Of a stretch of 64,000 nt of DNA, positions 44,475 through 53,340 are shown piece after piece. Each line of letters begins with the position of its first letter. The first letter of the stretch is position 1. The notes below the pieces were generated by a model. It searched no databases. It was not told where the DNA came from and worked only from the letters and a program-made list of their open reading frames with translations. This DNA is from Paraburkholderia aromaticivorans (GTDB taxonomy: Bacteria > Pseudomonadota > Gammaproteobacteria > Burkholderiales > Burkholderiaceae), in NCBI RefSeq assembly GCF_002278075.1, contig NZ_CP022989.1, forward strand, positions 3,472,001-3,536,000. The letters run 5' to 3'. A program made the position numbers and the translations under genes.

Positions 44475-44513
44475 TTTCAAAACCGCGATAATGACTGAAA
44501 CATCTTTTTGAAA
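44475..44513. promoter_or_regulatory. Inverted repeat TTTCAAAA-N23-TTTTGAAA
   Basis: Perfect 8-bp arms (44475-44482, 44506-44513) stand between the divergent dehydrogenase and LysR genes, ending 9 bp before the LysR ATG. This position fits LysR autorepression and activation of the divergent gene. Confidence 0.45.
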
Positions 44514-44522
44514 TTCAGAACA

Positions 44523-45476
44523 ATGAATCTTCCTGCTCGACCTTCACGCGGCCAGTCCGGAGAGCGGGAGCGGCTCGATCTGCTCGACGTCGCCCTGTTC
44601 GTGCGCGCGGCCCTGCTGGCCAATGTGTCGGCGGCCGGACGCGAATTCGGCTTGTCGGCGGCAGTGGCCAGTTCGCGCATCGCGCAGCTGGAAAAGCTGC
44701 TCGGCGCGCGTTTGCTGCACCGGACCACCCGCCGCATCAGCCTCACGCAGGACGGCGAGGTCTTCATGACGCGCGCCGAAGCCCTGCTCGACGCGGCCGC
44801 CGCCGCACGCGCCTCGGTTGGCCGCGCGCAGGCGGAGCCGCAGGGCCGCTTGCGGGTTTCCATGCCGTCGTCGTTCGGGCGGCAGCACGTCTCGCCGGTG
44901 ATCAGCGAATTTCTACGCCGTTATCCCGGCGTGAGCGTCGATCTGCGATTGACGGATCAGGTGATCGATCTCGTCGATGCGGGTATCGACGTGGCGATTC
45001 GCGTCGGCGTTCTCAAAGATTCGTCGCTGGTGGCGCGGCGCCTTGCGGTGAATCGACGGGTGCTGTGCGCGGCGCCCGCATACCTTGCCGCGCGCGGCAC
45101 GCCGCATCATCCCTCGGACCTCGCGGCGCACGAATGCGTGATTCTGTCGGACCAGCGCGACTGGGCCTTCGAGACGCCCGCCGGCGCGCTCGAAGTGCGC
45201 GTGAGCGGACGTCTCGTCACGGACAACGGCGAAGTGATTCGCGACGCCCTGCTTTCCGGTTTCGGTATCGCGCTCAAATCGACGTGGGACGTCGCGCCGT
45301 TGCTGCGCAGCGGCCAACTGGTCAGCGTGCTGGACAGCTATCCGCTCGCCGAGCGCGTGGCTATCTGGGCGGTATATCCGAGCCGTTCGTTCGTGCCGCC
45401 GAAGACGCTCGCCTTTATCGAATTCCTGGCCACTCATTTCGGCGATCCGCCATACTGGGACAGAGAGCCGGGTTGA
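44523..45476 (+). CDS. LysR-family transcriptional regulator
   Basis: This 317-residue protein has an N-terminal helix-turn-helix (VAASSRIAQLEKLLG within SAAVASSRIAQLEKLLGARL, about 38-60). A long linker helix and a two-lobed periplasmic-binding-like effector domain follow (RLRVSMPSSFGRQHVSP, DAGIDVAIRVG, GRLVTDNGEVIRDALLSGFG). Similar to CrgA/AaeR-type members. It probably controls the divergent quinone-oxidoreductase-like gene. ATG 44523 is preferred over a TTG five codons upstream. Confidence 0.88.
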   Translation: MNLPARPSRGQSGERERLDLLDVALFVRAALLANVSAAGREFGLSAAVASSRIAQLEKLLGARLLHRTTRRISLTQDGEVFMTRAEALLDAAAAARASVGRAQAEPQGRLRVSMPSSFGRQHVSPVISEFLRRYPGVSVDLRLTDQVIDLVDAGIDVAIRVGVLKDSSLVARRLAVNRRVLCAAPAYLAARGTPHHPSDLAAHECVILSDQRDWAFETPAGALEVRVSGRLVTDNGEVIRDALLSGFGIALKSTWDVAPLLRSGQLVSVLDSYPLAERVAIWAVYPSRSFVPPKTLAFIEFLATHFGDPPYWDREPG

Positions 45477-45552
45477 GCGGCATGGAGGCCGGCTCGGGAC
45501 AGGCGCGGGTTATTTTGGTGGGCAGCCGTGCATGTGCATGCGCCCGTCCATT

Positions 45553-45628
45553 GTGCTGTCGTGCTGTCGTGCTGTCGTGCTGTCGTGCTGTCGTGCTGTC
45601 GTGCTGTCGTGCTGTCGTGCTGTCGTGC
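45553..45628. repeat. 8-bp tandem array (GTGCTGTC)x9.5
   Basis: Nine and a half perfect copies of GTGCTGTC. An 8-bp unit shifts frame with each copy change. Confidence 0.95.
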
Positions 45629-45682
45629 GCTCATGGCGCAGTCCCGCTGCGCAGCATTGCCTCTGTCCCACTGCGCCGCCGA

Positions 45683-45834
45683 GCCGTTGTGCCGTTGTGC
45701 CGTTGTGCCGTTGTGCCGTTGTGCCGTTGTGCCGTTGTGCCGTTGTGCCGTTGTGCCGTTGTGCCGTTGTGCCGTCGTGCCGTCGTGCCGTCGTGCCGTC
45801 GTGCCGTCGTGCCCTCGTGCCCGCGTGCCCGCGT
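45683..45834. repeat. 8-bp tandem array, GCCGTTGT then GCCGTCGT, x19
   Basis: Eleven GCCGTTGT, five GCCGTCGT, one GCCCTCGT and two GCCCGCGT units in that order, a gradient of variants. The first array lies 54 bp to the left with a related unit. Confidence 0.95.
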
Positions 45835-45880
45835 GCCTCTCGCGGTCTCGTGCCTCTTTGGGTCTCGCGCCCTCGCGCCG

Positions 45881-46183
45881 TCAATGCTTGCCGCGCCCGC
45901 CGCCGGCTGTCTTGCCATCGGAGTTGACGTCCGTCTGCGCGTCGTTCTGCGTCTTTTCCTGATACTCGCCGCCGCCGCGCCGATCGGTATCTTTCAGCCC
46001 GCGTTCGAGGTCGCTGTGCGCCTGCTTGCCGACATGGCGCGGGCTGTCCTCGTGCTGCGATTCCGGGTTCTGGTCGGTTTCATGCGGCAGCGGCGCGGCG
46101 GCTTCCTGCATCGATCGAGGATGCTTTTCGGCATGCGGGTCGGCCTGCTTGTCGCCGTCCGAGGATTGCGGTGAGGTCTTCAT
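45881..46183 (-). CDS. Small hydrophilic, probably disordered protein, 100 aa
   Basis: This Asp/Glu/His/Lys/Gln-rich protein has no hydrophobic core or signal peptide (for example SSDGDKQADPHAEKHPRSM) and ends in GGGRGKH. AAGGAG sits well upstream of ATG 46183. It is on the same strand as ligD and 58 bp after it, so possibly in its transcript. The composition resembles stress-related or DNA-binding tail proteins, but no function is claimed. Confidence 0.5.
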   Translation of the reverse strand: MKTSPQSSDGDKQADPHAEKHPRSMQEAAAPLPHETDQNPESQHEDSPRHVGKQAHSDLERGLKDTDRRGGGEYQEKTQNDAQTDVNSDGKTAGGGRGKH

Positions 46184-46241
46184 GATGTGCTCCTTGTCCC
46201 TTTGAATCATTTCGCTTTGAATCAGGTTGGCTGAATCGCAC

Positions 46242-49200
46242 TTACCGTGCGCCGTCCAGGCGTTTCTTCATGGCGGCGGTAATGCGCTGGCGCGTCTTTG
46301 CATAGTCCGCCCACGGGTCGCTCTTGAGGTCGGCGAGGCGTTCGTGCAGATTCTCGATGGTCCATTGATCGCCGCCCGTGGTGGCGGCGACTTCGTCCCA
46401 CGTCAGCGGCACCGATACGCCCAGGCCCGGCCGCGCACGCGCCGAGAACGCGGCGACCGTACTCGAACCGCGGTTGTTGCGCAGGTAGTCGACGAAAATT
46501 TTCTGCTTGCGATTCTGCGCGCCCATCTTCGCGCTGAAGTACTTGGGCAGCGTCGCCGCCATGTGCTGCGCGACGGCTTGCGAAAAATCCTTCACTTCGT
46601 CCCAGCCGGCCTGTTTCGCGAGCGGCACGACCACGTGCAGGCCCTTGCCGCCGCTCGTCTTGCAGAACGACGTGAGGCCGAGTTCTTCGAGCAGCGAACG
46701 GGTCATTTGCGCGGCCTCGATCATGCGCTCCCAGCCAAGCGACGCGTCGGGGTCGAGGTCGAACACCATGCGGTCCGGCTTTTCGATGTTCGACACAACC
46801 GCGTTCCACGTGTGAAATTCGACGGTGCCCATCTGCGCGGCGCCGACCAGCGCCTTGAGCGTGTCGACGGTGATCAGCGGCGGATGACCCGGATCGAGGT
46901 CGGGATGCTGGGTCACGTTCGGAATCGACAGCTTCTGGCTGTGCTTCTGGAAGAACAATTCACCGCCGATGTCCTCCGGTGCGCGCACCAGCGACACCGG
47001 GCGATCCTGCAGATGCGGCAGCATCCAGTCGGCGACCGCTTCGTAGTACTGCACGAGAGCGATCTTGCGCGTGCCGCTGCTTGAGTCCATGACGCGCTCG
47101 GGGTGGGAGATGCGCACGCCCGCGACTTCAGCGGGAATCTGTGTGGCGTTTGATTTTGTCGCTGCGTTTTGCGTGGTGGCAGAGGCTTGGGTGGCCGTGG
47201 ATTTGGTGGCCATGGATTTGCTGGCCATGGATTTGCTGGCGGCCGTTTTTTTTGTGCCGGTAGCTTCGGCGCTGATGGCTTTTTTTGCGCTAGTGGCTTT
47301 TGCGCTAGTGGCTTTTGCGCTAGTCGCTTTGGCACTGGTCGCTTTGGCGCTGGTAGCTTTGGCACCGGTGGCATTGGCGCTAGTAGCCTTGGCACTAGTA
47401 GCTTCAGCGCCGGCGGTGGCCTTGCCGCTCGCGCTTTTTGCGCCCGCTGCCTTACTGGCCGCCGTTCCCGCCGTGCTCGCTGCCCCCGCTTCTTCCGCCC
47501 CAGCCCCAGCCGCAGCGCTCCCGGAAGTTTTCCGCGCCCCGCGCTTCTTCGGCGGGTCGTCGGACAAAGAATCGGTTTGCTGTTGCACGTCGGCTCCCTG
47601 GCGAGGTGTTTCCTTGACGATCTGACGCGCCGGCTTGTCGTTGCGCAGACTCACGAACGACGCCTGACGCACGATGCCGTCGCTCGTCCATTCCGCGAAA
47701 TTGCATTCGGCGACGAGCACCGGTTCGACCCAATGCACCGGCGTGCGGCTGCGCTCGCGCGGCGCGGCCGCGAACGGCATGTGCCGGCTCTCGTGCGCGT
47801 CGAGCTCCTGCTTCACCGAGCGCAACAGCGCCGCGTCGAAACCGGTGCCCACCCGCCCCGCGTACTGCAATTGGCCGTTGCCGTCGTAGACACCGAGCAG
47901 CAGCGCACCGAATGCCGCGCGGCTGCCGGACGGTTCCGAATAGCCGCCGATCACGAACTCCTGGCGTCGGCGGCACTTCAGCTTGATCCATGCGGACGAG
48001 CGTCCCGACATGTAGCCGCTATCGCGACGCTTGCCGATGATGCCTTCCAGCGCCATGTCGCATGCGCTCCTGAGCAGGTGGTCGGCGCTGAAGTCGAAGT
48101 GGTTCGAGAAGCGCAACACGCTGTCGTCGACCTCTTCCAGCAGCGCGCGCAGAATCGCGCGGCGCTGTTCGAGCGGCACGCCGCGCAAGTCGTAGCCGTT
48201 CAGAAAAGGTATGTCGAACAGGTAGATCACAATGTCCTGCGGACGGTTCGAATCGAAAGCGTTTTGCAGCGCCTGAAAATTCGGAACGCCGTTCGGGTCC
48301 AGCACGACGGCTTCGCCATCGAGCCACGCGCTGTCGATCTCGAGTTGTTCGAACGCCTTGACCTTTTTGCTGAACTTCGCGGTCCAGTCATTGCCGGCGC
48401 GGGTGAACACCTTGACCGGGTTTCCCCGCGTCGTCCTGTCGATTCGGACCAGCACGCGATAACCGTCGAACTTGATTTCATACGACCAATCGGCGCCGGG
48501 AGGCGCGGTGTCGACGAGCGTCGCCAGTTGCGGTTTGAACGTCGCGGGCAAGCGGGCCGGCACCGCACCCTCGATGGCGGGCGAAGCGGCGAGTTCGCGC
48601 AGCGACTGCGCGCTGCGAGTCACGACGATATCGGCTCGCGCGGGGTCGGCACGGTTCGGTGAAGCGCGCTTCGCGCCGGGCTTGCCGGCTCGTTTCGACT
48701 GGGACGCCGCGTCCGGGTCCGTGCTGGCTTGCGCAGGCGCGACAGCTTTGCGCACCGCCTTTCCGGTCGTGCGGCTGGCTGTGACGGTCCTCGACGTTCT
48801 CGCGCCTTTGCCCGCCGGGGCGCTGCCGTCGAGCACACTGCCCGGGCGCTTCTTCAATATGTCGTACTCGCTCTCGGCGCGCGCCTCGTCGTCGCGCTCC
48901 TTGATGAGCAGCCATTGCTCCTTGTCGCCGCTGCCGCGCATATGGCTGCGCACTAGCGTCCAGCCGCCGTGCAGCTTGTCGCCGTGCAACAGGAACTTGA
49001 GTTTGCCGGCCGCGTAGGCGCGCGCCGCCTCCGCCGCCCCGCCAACCGGTTCCCACGTGCCGCGGTCCCACACGATCACGCTGCCCGCGCCGTAATTGCC
49101 CGGTGGAATCTCCCCTTCGAAGGAACCGTATTCGACCGGATGGTCCTCGACATGCACCGCAAGCCGTTTCACCGACGGGTCCAGGCTCGGCCCCTTCGGC

Positions 49201-49415
49201 ACCGCCCATGACAGCAGCGTGCCGTTCAGTTCGAGCCGGAAGTCGTAGTGCAAACGGCGCGCGTCATGCTCCTGAATCACGTAGGAGAGCGCCTCGGCGG
49301 ATGCCCGTGCGGTCGTCTTCCGGCTGCCCTGTTTGCGGCTCGCGCGCGCGCCCGAGGGCTCCGGCGTTTCGTCGAAGCGGCGTTTGCGGTTGTAGGTGTC
49401 GAGTCGGTCGTTCAT
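46242..49415 (-). CDS. ligD: ATP-dependent DNA ligase D (PE-LIG-POL)
   Basis: This 1057-residue multidomain end-joining enzyme has an N-terminal 3'-phosphoesterase domain (about 35-190; HYDFRLELNG, VEDHPVEYG). The ATP-dependent ligase domain follows (KxDG motif in YEIKFDGYRVLV; LDGEAV motif). A ~140-residue Ala/Thr/Lys-rich linker separates it from the C-terminal primase-polymerase domain (FDLDPDASLGW near 900, SGGKGLHVVVPL). It works with Ku, encoded just upstream, in non-homologous end joining. The linker is encoded by degenerate 12-15 bp repeats (roughly 47240-47450). Confidence 0.95.
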   Translation of the reverse strand: MNDRLDTYNRKRRFDETPEPSGARASRKQGSRKTTARASAEALSYVIQEHDARRLHYDFRLELNGTLLSWAVPKGPSLDPSVKRLAVHVEDHPVEYGSFEGEIPPGNYGAGSVIVWDRGTWEPVGGAAEAARAYAAGKLKFLLHGDKLHGGWTLVRSHMRGSGDKEQWLLIKERDDEARAESEYDILKKRPGSVLDGSAPAGKGARTSRTVTASRTTGKAVRKAVAPAQASTDPDAASQSKRAGKPGAKRASPNRADPARADIVVTRSAQSLRELAASPAIEGAVPARLPATFKPQLATLVDTAPPGADWSYEIKFDGYRVLVRIDRTTRGNPVKVFTRAGNDWTAKFSKKVKAFEQLEIDSAWLDGEAVVLDPNGVPNFQALQNAFDSNRPQDIVIYLFDIPFLNGYDLRGVPLEQRRAILRALLEEVDDSVLRFSNHFDFSADHLLRSACDMALEGIIGKRRDSGYMSGRSSAWIKLKCRRRQEFVIGGYSEPSGSRAAFGALLLGVYDGNGQLQYAGRVGTGFDAALLRSVKQELDAHESRHMPFAAAPRERSRTPVHWVEPVLVAECNFAEWTSDGIVRQASFVSLRNDKPARQIVKETPRQGADVQQQTDSLSDDPPKKRGARKTSGSAAAGAGAEEAGAASTAGTAASKAAGAKSASGKATAGAEATSAKATSANATGAKATSAKATSAKATSAKATSAKATSAKKAISAEATGTKKTAASKSMASKSMATKSTATQASATTQNAATKSNATQIPAEVAGVRISHPERVMDSSSGTRKIALVQYYEAVADWMLPHLQDRPVSLVRAPEDIGGELFFQKHSQKLSIPNVTQHPDLDPGHPPLITVDTLKALVGAAQMGTVEFHTWNAVVSNIEKPDRMVFDLDPDASLGWERMIEAAQMTRSLLEELGLTSFCKTSGGKGLHVVVPLAKQAGWDEVKDFSQAVAQHMAATLPKYFSAKMGAQNRKQKIFVDYLRNNRGSSTVAAFSARARPGLGVSVPLTWDEVAATTGGDQWTIENLHERLADLKSDPWADYAKTRQRITAAMKKRLDGAR

Positions 49416-49458
49416 GGCGATGGCGTCGTCGCAAGTGGCTCATGCGCACGGCGCACCA

Positions 49459-50472
49459 TCATGCGGCCGCGCGACGTTTGCGCGCCGCCGGCGTCGATGC
49501 CGGCTTGGCACCCGCACGGCCGCCCGCGCCGCTGCGACTGCCCGCGGTGGTACTCGCGGCGCGCGTTGCGCGCGGCTTCTTGCGGGCCGCAGGCGCAGCC
49601 TCGGCTTCGCCTTCGGCGTCGTCATCCGCGCCATCATCGGCTGCGCGCTTGCGCCCGCCCGAGGCCGGCTTGCCCTTGCCGCGTCCCAAGCTGCGTTTGA
49701 GCAGATCGGATAGATCGAGAATATCGGCGGATTGACGCGACTCGTGGGGCGCTTCGACTTCGGTGATTTCCTCGGTCTTGCCCGCGCGAATCTTGCGATC
49801 GACCAACGCCATGATGTCATCGCGGAAGGTGTCGTGATACTGCGCCGGATCCCACTTGTCGCTCATGTCGTCGATCAGCTTCTTCGCCATGTCGAGTTCG
49901 CGCGCCGACACGCCCGCGGTTTTCATGCCCTCGGGCGGCAGCTTGAATTCGTCGAAGTCGCGCACTTCCGCAGCCCAGCGCAGCGTGTTCAACGCGAGCA
50001 CCGGACCGAGCGGAATCAACGCCGCGAGATGCTGTTTGTTGTGCAGCACGACGCTCGCCACGCCGATTTTGCCCGTGGCCTTCATGGCTTCGCGCAGCAG
50101 CGCGTAGACCTTCTCGCCCTTGCGGTCGGGCGTCAGGAAATACGGCGTGTCGAGAAACAGAAACGAAATGTCGAGCGCGTCGACGAACGCGAGGATATCG
50201 ACCGTTTGCGTCGACTCGGGGTTCGCCGCGCGGATCTCGTCGTCCGAGAGCACGACGTACTTGTCCTTTTCATACTCGAAGCCGCGCACGATGTTATCGC
50301 GCGTCACGTCCTTGCCGGTGCGCTTGTTGATCTGCTTGTAGCCGACCGGATCGATCGTGCGCTTGTCCAGCAGATTGAAGCCGACCTTCTCCGACTGCGT
50401 GGCCGGATACAACTGCACCGGGACGTGAACGAGCCCGAAGCTGATTGCGCCCTTCCAGATCATGTGTGCCAT
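49459..50472 (-). CDS. ku: Ku homologue, end-joining protein
   Basis: This ~337-residue bacterial Ku forms a homodimeric ring on DNA ends and recruits LigD. The core starts MAHMIWKGAISFGLVHVPVQL and includes FEYEKDKYVVLSD and YFLTPDRKGEKVYALLREAM. A basic, Ala/Arg/Lys-rich C-terminal tail (about 275-337) probably binds DNA. ATG 50472 is chosen where the conserved core begins, though the frame is open further upstream. ligD follows 43 bp later. Confidence 0.95.
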   Translation of the reverse strand: MAHMIWKGAISFGLVHVPVQLYPATQSEKVGFNLLDKRTIDPVGYKQINKRTGKDVTRDNIVRGFEYEKDKYVVLSDDEIRAANPESTQTVDILAFVDALDISFLFLDTPYFLTPDRKGEKVYALLREAMKATGKIGVASVVLHNKQHLAALIPLGPVLALNTLRWAAEVRDFDEFKLPPEGMKTAGVSARELDMAKKLIDDMSDKWDPAQYHDTFRDDIMALVDRKIRAGKTEEITEVEAPHESRQSADILDLSDLLKRSLGRGKGKPASGGRKRAADDGADDDAEGEAEAAPAARKKPRATRAASTTAGSRSGAGGRAGAKPASTPAARKRRAAA

Positions 50473-50604
50473 CGTGCGCTCCCGTGGGCCTGGGACCTGA
50501 AGCGAAGCAGCAAGCATGCCACGGGTCCTCGGCCAGAGCCGGCAGGCGCCACCGTCCGGGCGCCTTCGCACAAGTTTGTAAGTCTTGCGTCAGCGCGGCA
50601 AAAG

Positions 50605-51858
50605 CTACGCCGTTCGGGCCTGTGCGGGTGCAAGCTCGACCGGCACCTCGGCGAAGCCCCGAAACCGCACGCGCCCGCCGCGGGTCGGTTCGCCATCCAG
50701 CCGGTACGCCGGAAAGCGCTGGACGAAGCGGCCAATCGCGATGCGCGCCTCGAGCCGCGCGAGCGACAACCCGGCGCACTGGTGAATGCCGAAGCCGAAC
50801 GCCAGATGCCGGTTCGGATCACGGCGGATGTCGAAGCGGTCCGGATCAGCGAACTGCTCCGGATCGCGATTGGCCGCGCCGATGCACAGCGTCACCGGCG
50901 TGCCGCGCACGAGCGCGACGCCGCCGATCTCGGTATCAACGGTCGCCATGCGGTTGCCCAGCTGGTTCGAGCTCTCGAACCGCAGACATTCCTCCACCGC
51001 CGTTTCGATCAGCGACGGCTCGTGCAGCAGCGCCGCGCGCTGTTCCGGCCATTGCGTCAGTGTGACGAGTCCGTTGCCGATCAGATTGGTCGTCGTCTCA
51101 TGGCCGGCGTTCAGAATGAAAATGCAGTTTTGCAGCAACTCCGCTTCGGACAATTGCTCGCCGCCTTCTTCGCCCTGGATCAAACGCGTGAGGACGTCGT
51201 GCTGCGGATCGCCCGGCTCGCGGCGGCGGCGCGCGACCAGATCGCGCAGATAGTCGACGAATTCGCTCACCGCCCGATTGCCCCGTTCGAGCTGCGCCTC
51301 GGTGAGCGAAGGCTCGAGCGCGCCGAGTATCGCGAGCGACCAGTCACGCAACGGTTCGCGCTCCGCGTGCGGCACGTCCAGCAGATTGCCGATGATCTCG
51401 ACCGGAATCGCCGAGGCAAACTCGCCGATCAGATCGATCCGGCCGCGTTCGGCGGCGGCATCGAGCAAGCCGTCGACGAGGCGCACCAGCCCCGGCTCCA
51501 TCGCCGCGATGGCGCGCGCCGTCAGCGCACCGGCGATCAGCTTGCGCACGCGCGTATGGCGAGGTGGATCGTTGAAGACGAGACTCGTCGTGTGATGCGC
51601 GTAGAGCGGCGAGTCGCCGTATTTCGGCTTGAACTCGACGGTCTTGTCCGAGCTGAAGGTCTTCGGATCACGGTAGACCGCCTGCACGTCGCGAAACCGC
51701 GTCAGAAACAGCGAACCGTCCGGCATGCGCTTGACCGGCTCGTGCGCGCGCAAGGCGTGATAGACCGGATAGGGATCGGCATAGAAGGCGGGATTCAGGT
51801 GGCGCAGATCGAAGTCGCGCGCAAGAATGGATGCGTCGCTGGCGGTCGCCGGGGTCAT
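50605..51858 (-). CDS. Cytochrome P450
   Basis: This 417-residue soluble bacterial P450 has the I-helix oxygen motif NAGHETTTNLIG, ExxR in EECLRFES, and the heme-thiolate loop FGFGIHQCAGLSLAR (Cys near residue 365). It is an NAD(P)H-dependent monooxygenase needing separate ferredoxin/reductase partners, none of which is adjacent. Substrate is unknown. It is divergent from serB. Confidence 0.92.
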   Translation of the reverse strand: MTPATASDASILARDFDLRHLNPAFYADPYPVYHALRAHEPVKRMPDGSLFLTRFRDVQAVYRDPKTFSSDKTVEFKPKYGDSPLYAHHTTSLVFNDPPRHTRVRKLIAGALTARAIAAMEPGLVRLVDGLLDAAAERGRIDLIGEFASAIPVEIIGNLLDVPHAEREPLRDWSLAILGALEPSLTEAQLERGNRAVSEFVDYLRDLVARRRREPGDPQHDVLTRLIQGEEGGEQLSEAELLQNCIFILNAGHETTTNLIGNGLVTLTQWPEQRAALLHEPSLIETAVEECLRFESSNQLGNRMATVDTEIGGVALVRGTPVTLCIGAANRDPEQFADPDRFDIRRDPNRHLAFGFGIHQCAGLSLARLEARIAIGRFVQRFPAYRLDGEPTRGGRVRFRGFAEVPVELAPAQARTA

Positions 51859-52165
51859 GCGTTGTCTCCGTAGTGGTGCGCCCCTTCAAGGGTGCCGCTG
51901 CGTCAGTTGCCGCGCTTTGCACGCCATCTGGCGTGGATGCGTCGGCCGGTGCGCGCAGTGGCTGTGGGGCGTCGTTCGCTGCGCCAGTATGAACCGCGCG
52001 CCGCAGGTTTGCACGGCGCAGTGCGAAGATGCTGCCGCCCCGGCGGCGTCCGCGGCGTCCGCGGCGGATCTCGAGCGGCGATGCCGAGCGGCGAACCGTT
52101 ACAATAGCGGGATTTTCCGCGCGCGCCGCGCGTGCGTCCTTTCCTGCGTCACTGCGTCGTCGTCC
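51859..52165. other. Divergent region between P450 and serB
   Basis: About 300 bp, with a GC-rich direct repeat (GCGGCGTCC units near 52045-52065) and a TACAAT -10 box at 52100-52105. No extra gene is evident. Confidence 0.55.
52100..52105 (+). promoter_or_regulatory. Putative -10 element TACAAT of serB
   Basis: Context GCGAACCGTTACAATAGCGG. The same GCGAACCG-pyrimidine-TACAAT block occurs upstream of rimO (minus strand, ~59001-59014). No good -35 was found, so recognition might depend on an extended element. Confidence 0.4.
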
Positions 52166-53005
52166 ATGAACCTCGTCATTCAAAGCCCCGCGCCCCTTTC
52201 CGCCGATCATCACAAAACGCTCGTCGCGCTCGCGCGCGGTTCGCACGCCAGCGTCATCGACGCCAACGCGATTCGCATTGCCGACGCAAGCGTCGCCCAG
52301 CGCGCCGACCTCGAGGTCTATTGCGGCACCCATCAGCTCGACTATGCGTTTGTCGAAGCCGGCCGCGAGCTGCGCGACTTCGCGCTGGTCGCGATGGATA
52401 TGGATTCGACGCTGATCACGATTGAATGTATCGACGAGATCGCCGACTTCTGCGGACTGAAAGCGGAAGTGTCGGCGATCACCGAGGCCGCGATGCGTGG
52501 CGAAATCAAGGACTTCAACGAAAGCCTGACGCGCCGCGTGGCGTTGCTAAAAGGTCTCGACGCGAGCGCGCTCGAACGGGTGTACGAAGAGCGGCTGCAA
52601 CTCTCGCCGGGCGCCGAGCAGATGCTGGCCGGCGCGAAGGCGGCCGGACTGAAAACACTGCTGGTGTCGGGCGGATTCACGTTCTTCACCGAAAAGCTGA
52701 GGGCGCGTCTCGGTCTCGATTTCACGCGCGCGAACACGCTTGAAATCGCGGACGGCAAACTGACCGGCAAGGTGATCGGCGAGATCGTCAACGCCGATGT
52801 GAAAGCGCGCACGCTACGCGAAACATGTACGCAATTGGGCATTGAACCGGGCCGCTCGATTGCCATGGGCGATGGCTCGAACGACCTGAAGATGATGGCC
52901 GAGGCCGGTCTCTCCGTTGCGTTCCGCGCAAAGCCTGTGGTGCGCGAGGCGGCAAGCGTGGCGTTCAATCATGTCGGACTTGACGGCTTGCTGCGTCTGT
53001 TTTAA
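52166..53005 (+). CDS. serB: Phosphoserine phosphatase
   Basis: This 279-residue HAD-family enzyme completes serine synthesis. The HAD nucleophile motif is DMDSTLITIE (Asp78, Asp80), followed by the cap region and the C-terminal GDGSNDLKMMAEAG. A regulatory N-terminal region (about 1-75) is typical of proteobacterial SerB. The start at 52166 gives normal length; in-frame sequence from 51827 is not conserved. Confidence 0.94.
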   Translation: MNLVIQSPAPLSADHHKTLVALARGSHASVIDANAIRIADASVAQRADLEVYCGTHQLDYAFVEAGRELRDFALVAMDMDSTLITIECIDEIADFCGLKAEVSAITEAAMRGEIKDFNESLTRRVALLKGLDASALERVYEERLQLSPGAEQMLAGAKAAGLKTLLVSGGFTFFTEKLRARLGLDFTRANTLEIADGKLTGKVIGEIVNADVKARTLRETCTQLGIEPGRSIAMGDGSNDLKMMAEAGLSVAFRAKPVVREAASVAFNHVGLDGLLRLF

Positions 53006-53231
53006 TGCCGAGTTTTGATGCCGGCGTTTTAATGCCGGGTTGATGCGCTGGCCGGCGCTGGCAGCGGCGCTATTTTTTCAGCTTGTCTGTTGTGAAAGCC
53101 ACCATCATGCTAATCGCATCCAGGCTTGCGATGCTCGCACTCGCTGTGACGCCCCTGCCGGCAATGGCTCATCATGGTGAGCAAACCGTTAGCCGGAATG
53201 CACACCATCGTGGAGCCGACATCTCAGGCCG

Positions 53232-53249
53232 ACCATTCGGCCGAATGGT
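53232..53249. repeat. 18-bp perfect palindrome ACCATTCGGCCGAATGGT
   Basis: It lies in the serB-metC intergenic region, with no T-tract on either side, so not an ordinary terminator. The flanks GCC/GGC extend the symmetry. It could be an operator or a REP-like element. Confidence 0.5.
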
Positions 53250-53270
53250 TAGGCTTACTGGCTATCTTGA

Positions 53271-53308
53271 CAACAAAAAAGCCCACCAGAAACACATCCC
53301 AGTGGGCT
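53271..53308 (-). terminator. Terminator of metC
   Basis: AGCCCAC/GTGGGCT arms are followed on the minus strand by TTTTTTGTTG, 33 bp after the metC stop. Confidence 0.85.
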
Positions 53309-53340
53309 CGCTCATTCTACGAAAAACGTCGGCCGGATTT

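Larger units (their letters stand above)
45477..45880. other. Repeat-filled intergenic region
   Basis: About 400 bp between lysR and the convergent small gene consist mostly of two 8-bp tandem arrays (45553-45628 and 45683-45834). Open frames run through the arrays because the repeat lacks stop codons, but none has gene-like features. Confidence 0.7.
53006..53340. other. Intergenic region between serB and metC
   Basis: About 335 bp between convergent genes with an 18-bp palindrome (53232-53249) and the metC terminator (53271-53308). A signal-peptide-like reading frame exists here (53083-53349) but it runs through the terminator and is not called. Confidence 0.6.

Noticed and set aside
45553..45834. 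CRISPR array
   Set aside because: Units are contiguous 8-mers with no unique spacers and no cas genes nearby.
45065..46174. A long frame running from lysR through the 8-bp arrays
   Set aside because: It is out of frame with lysR and owes its openness to the stop-free repeats (CRAVVLS-like translation).
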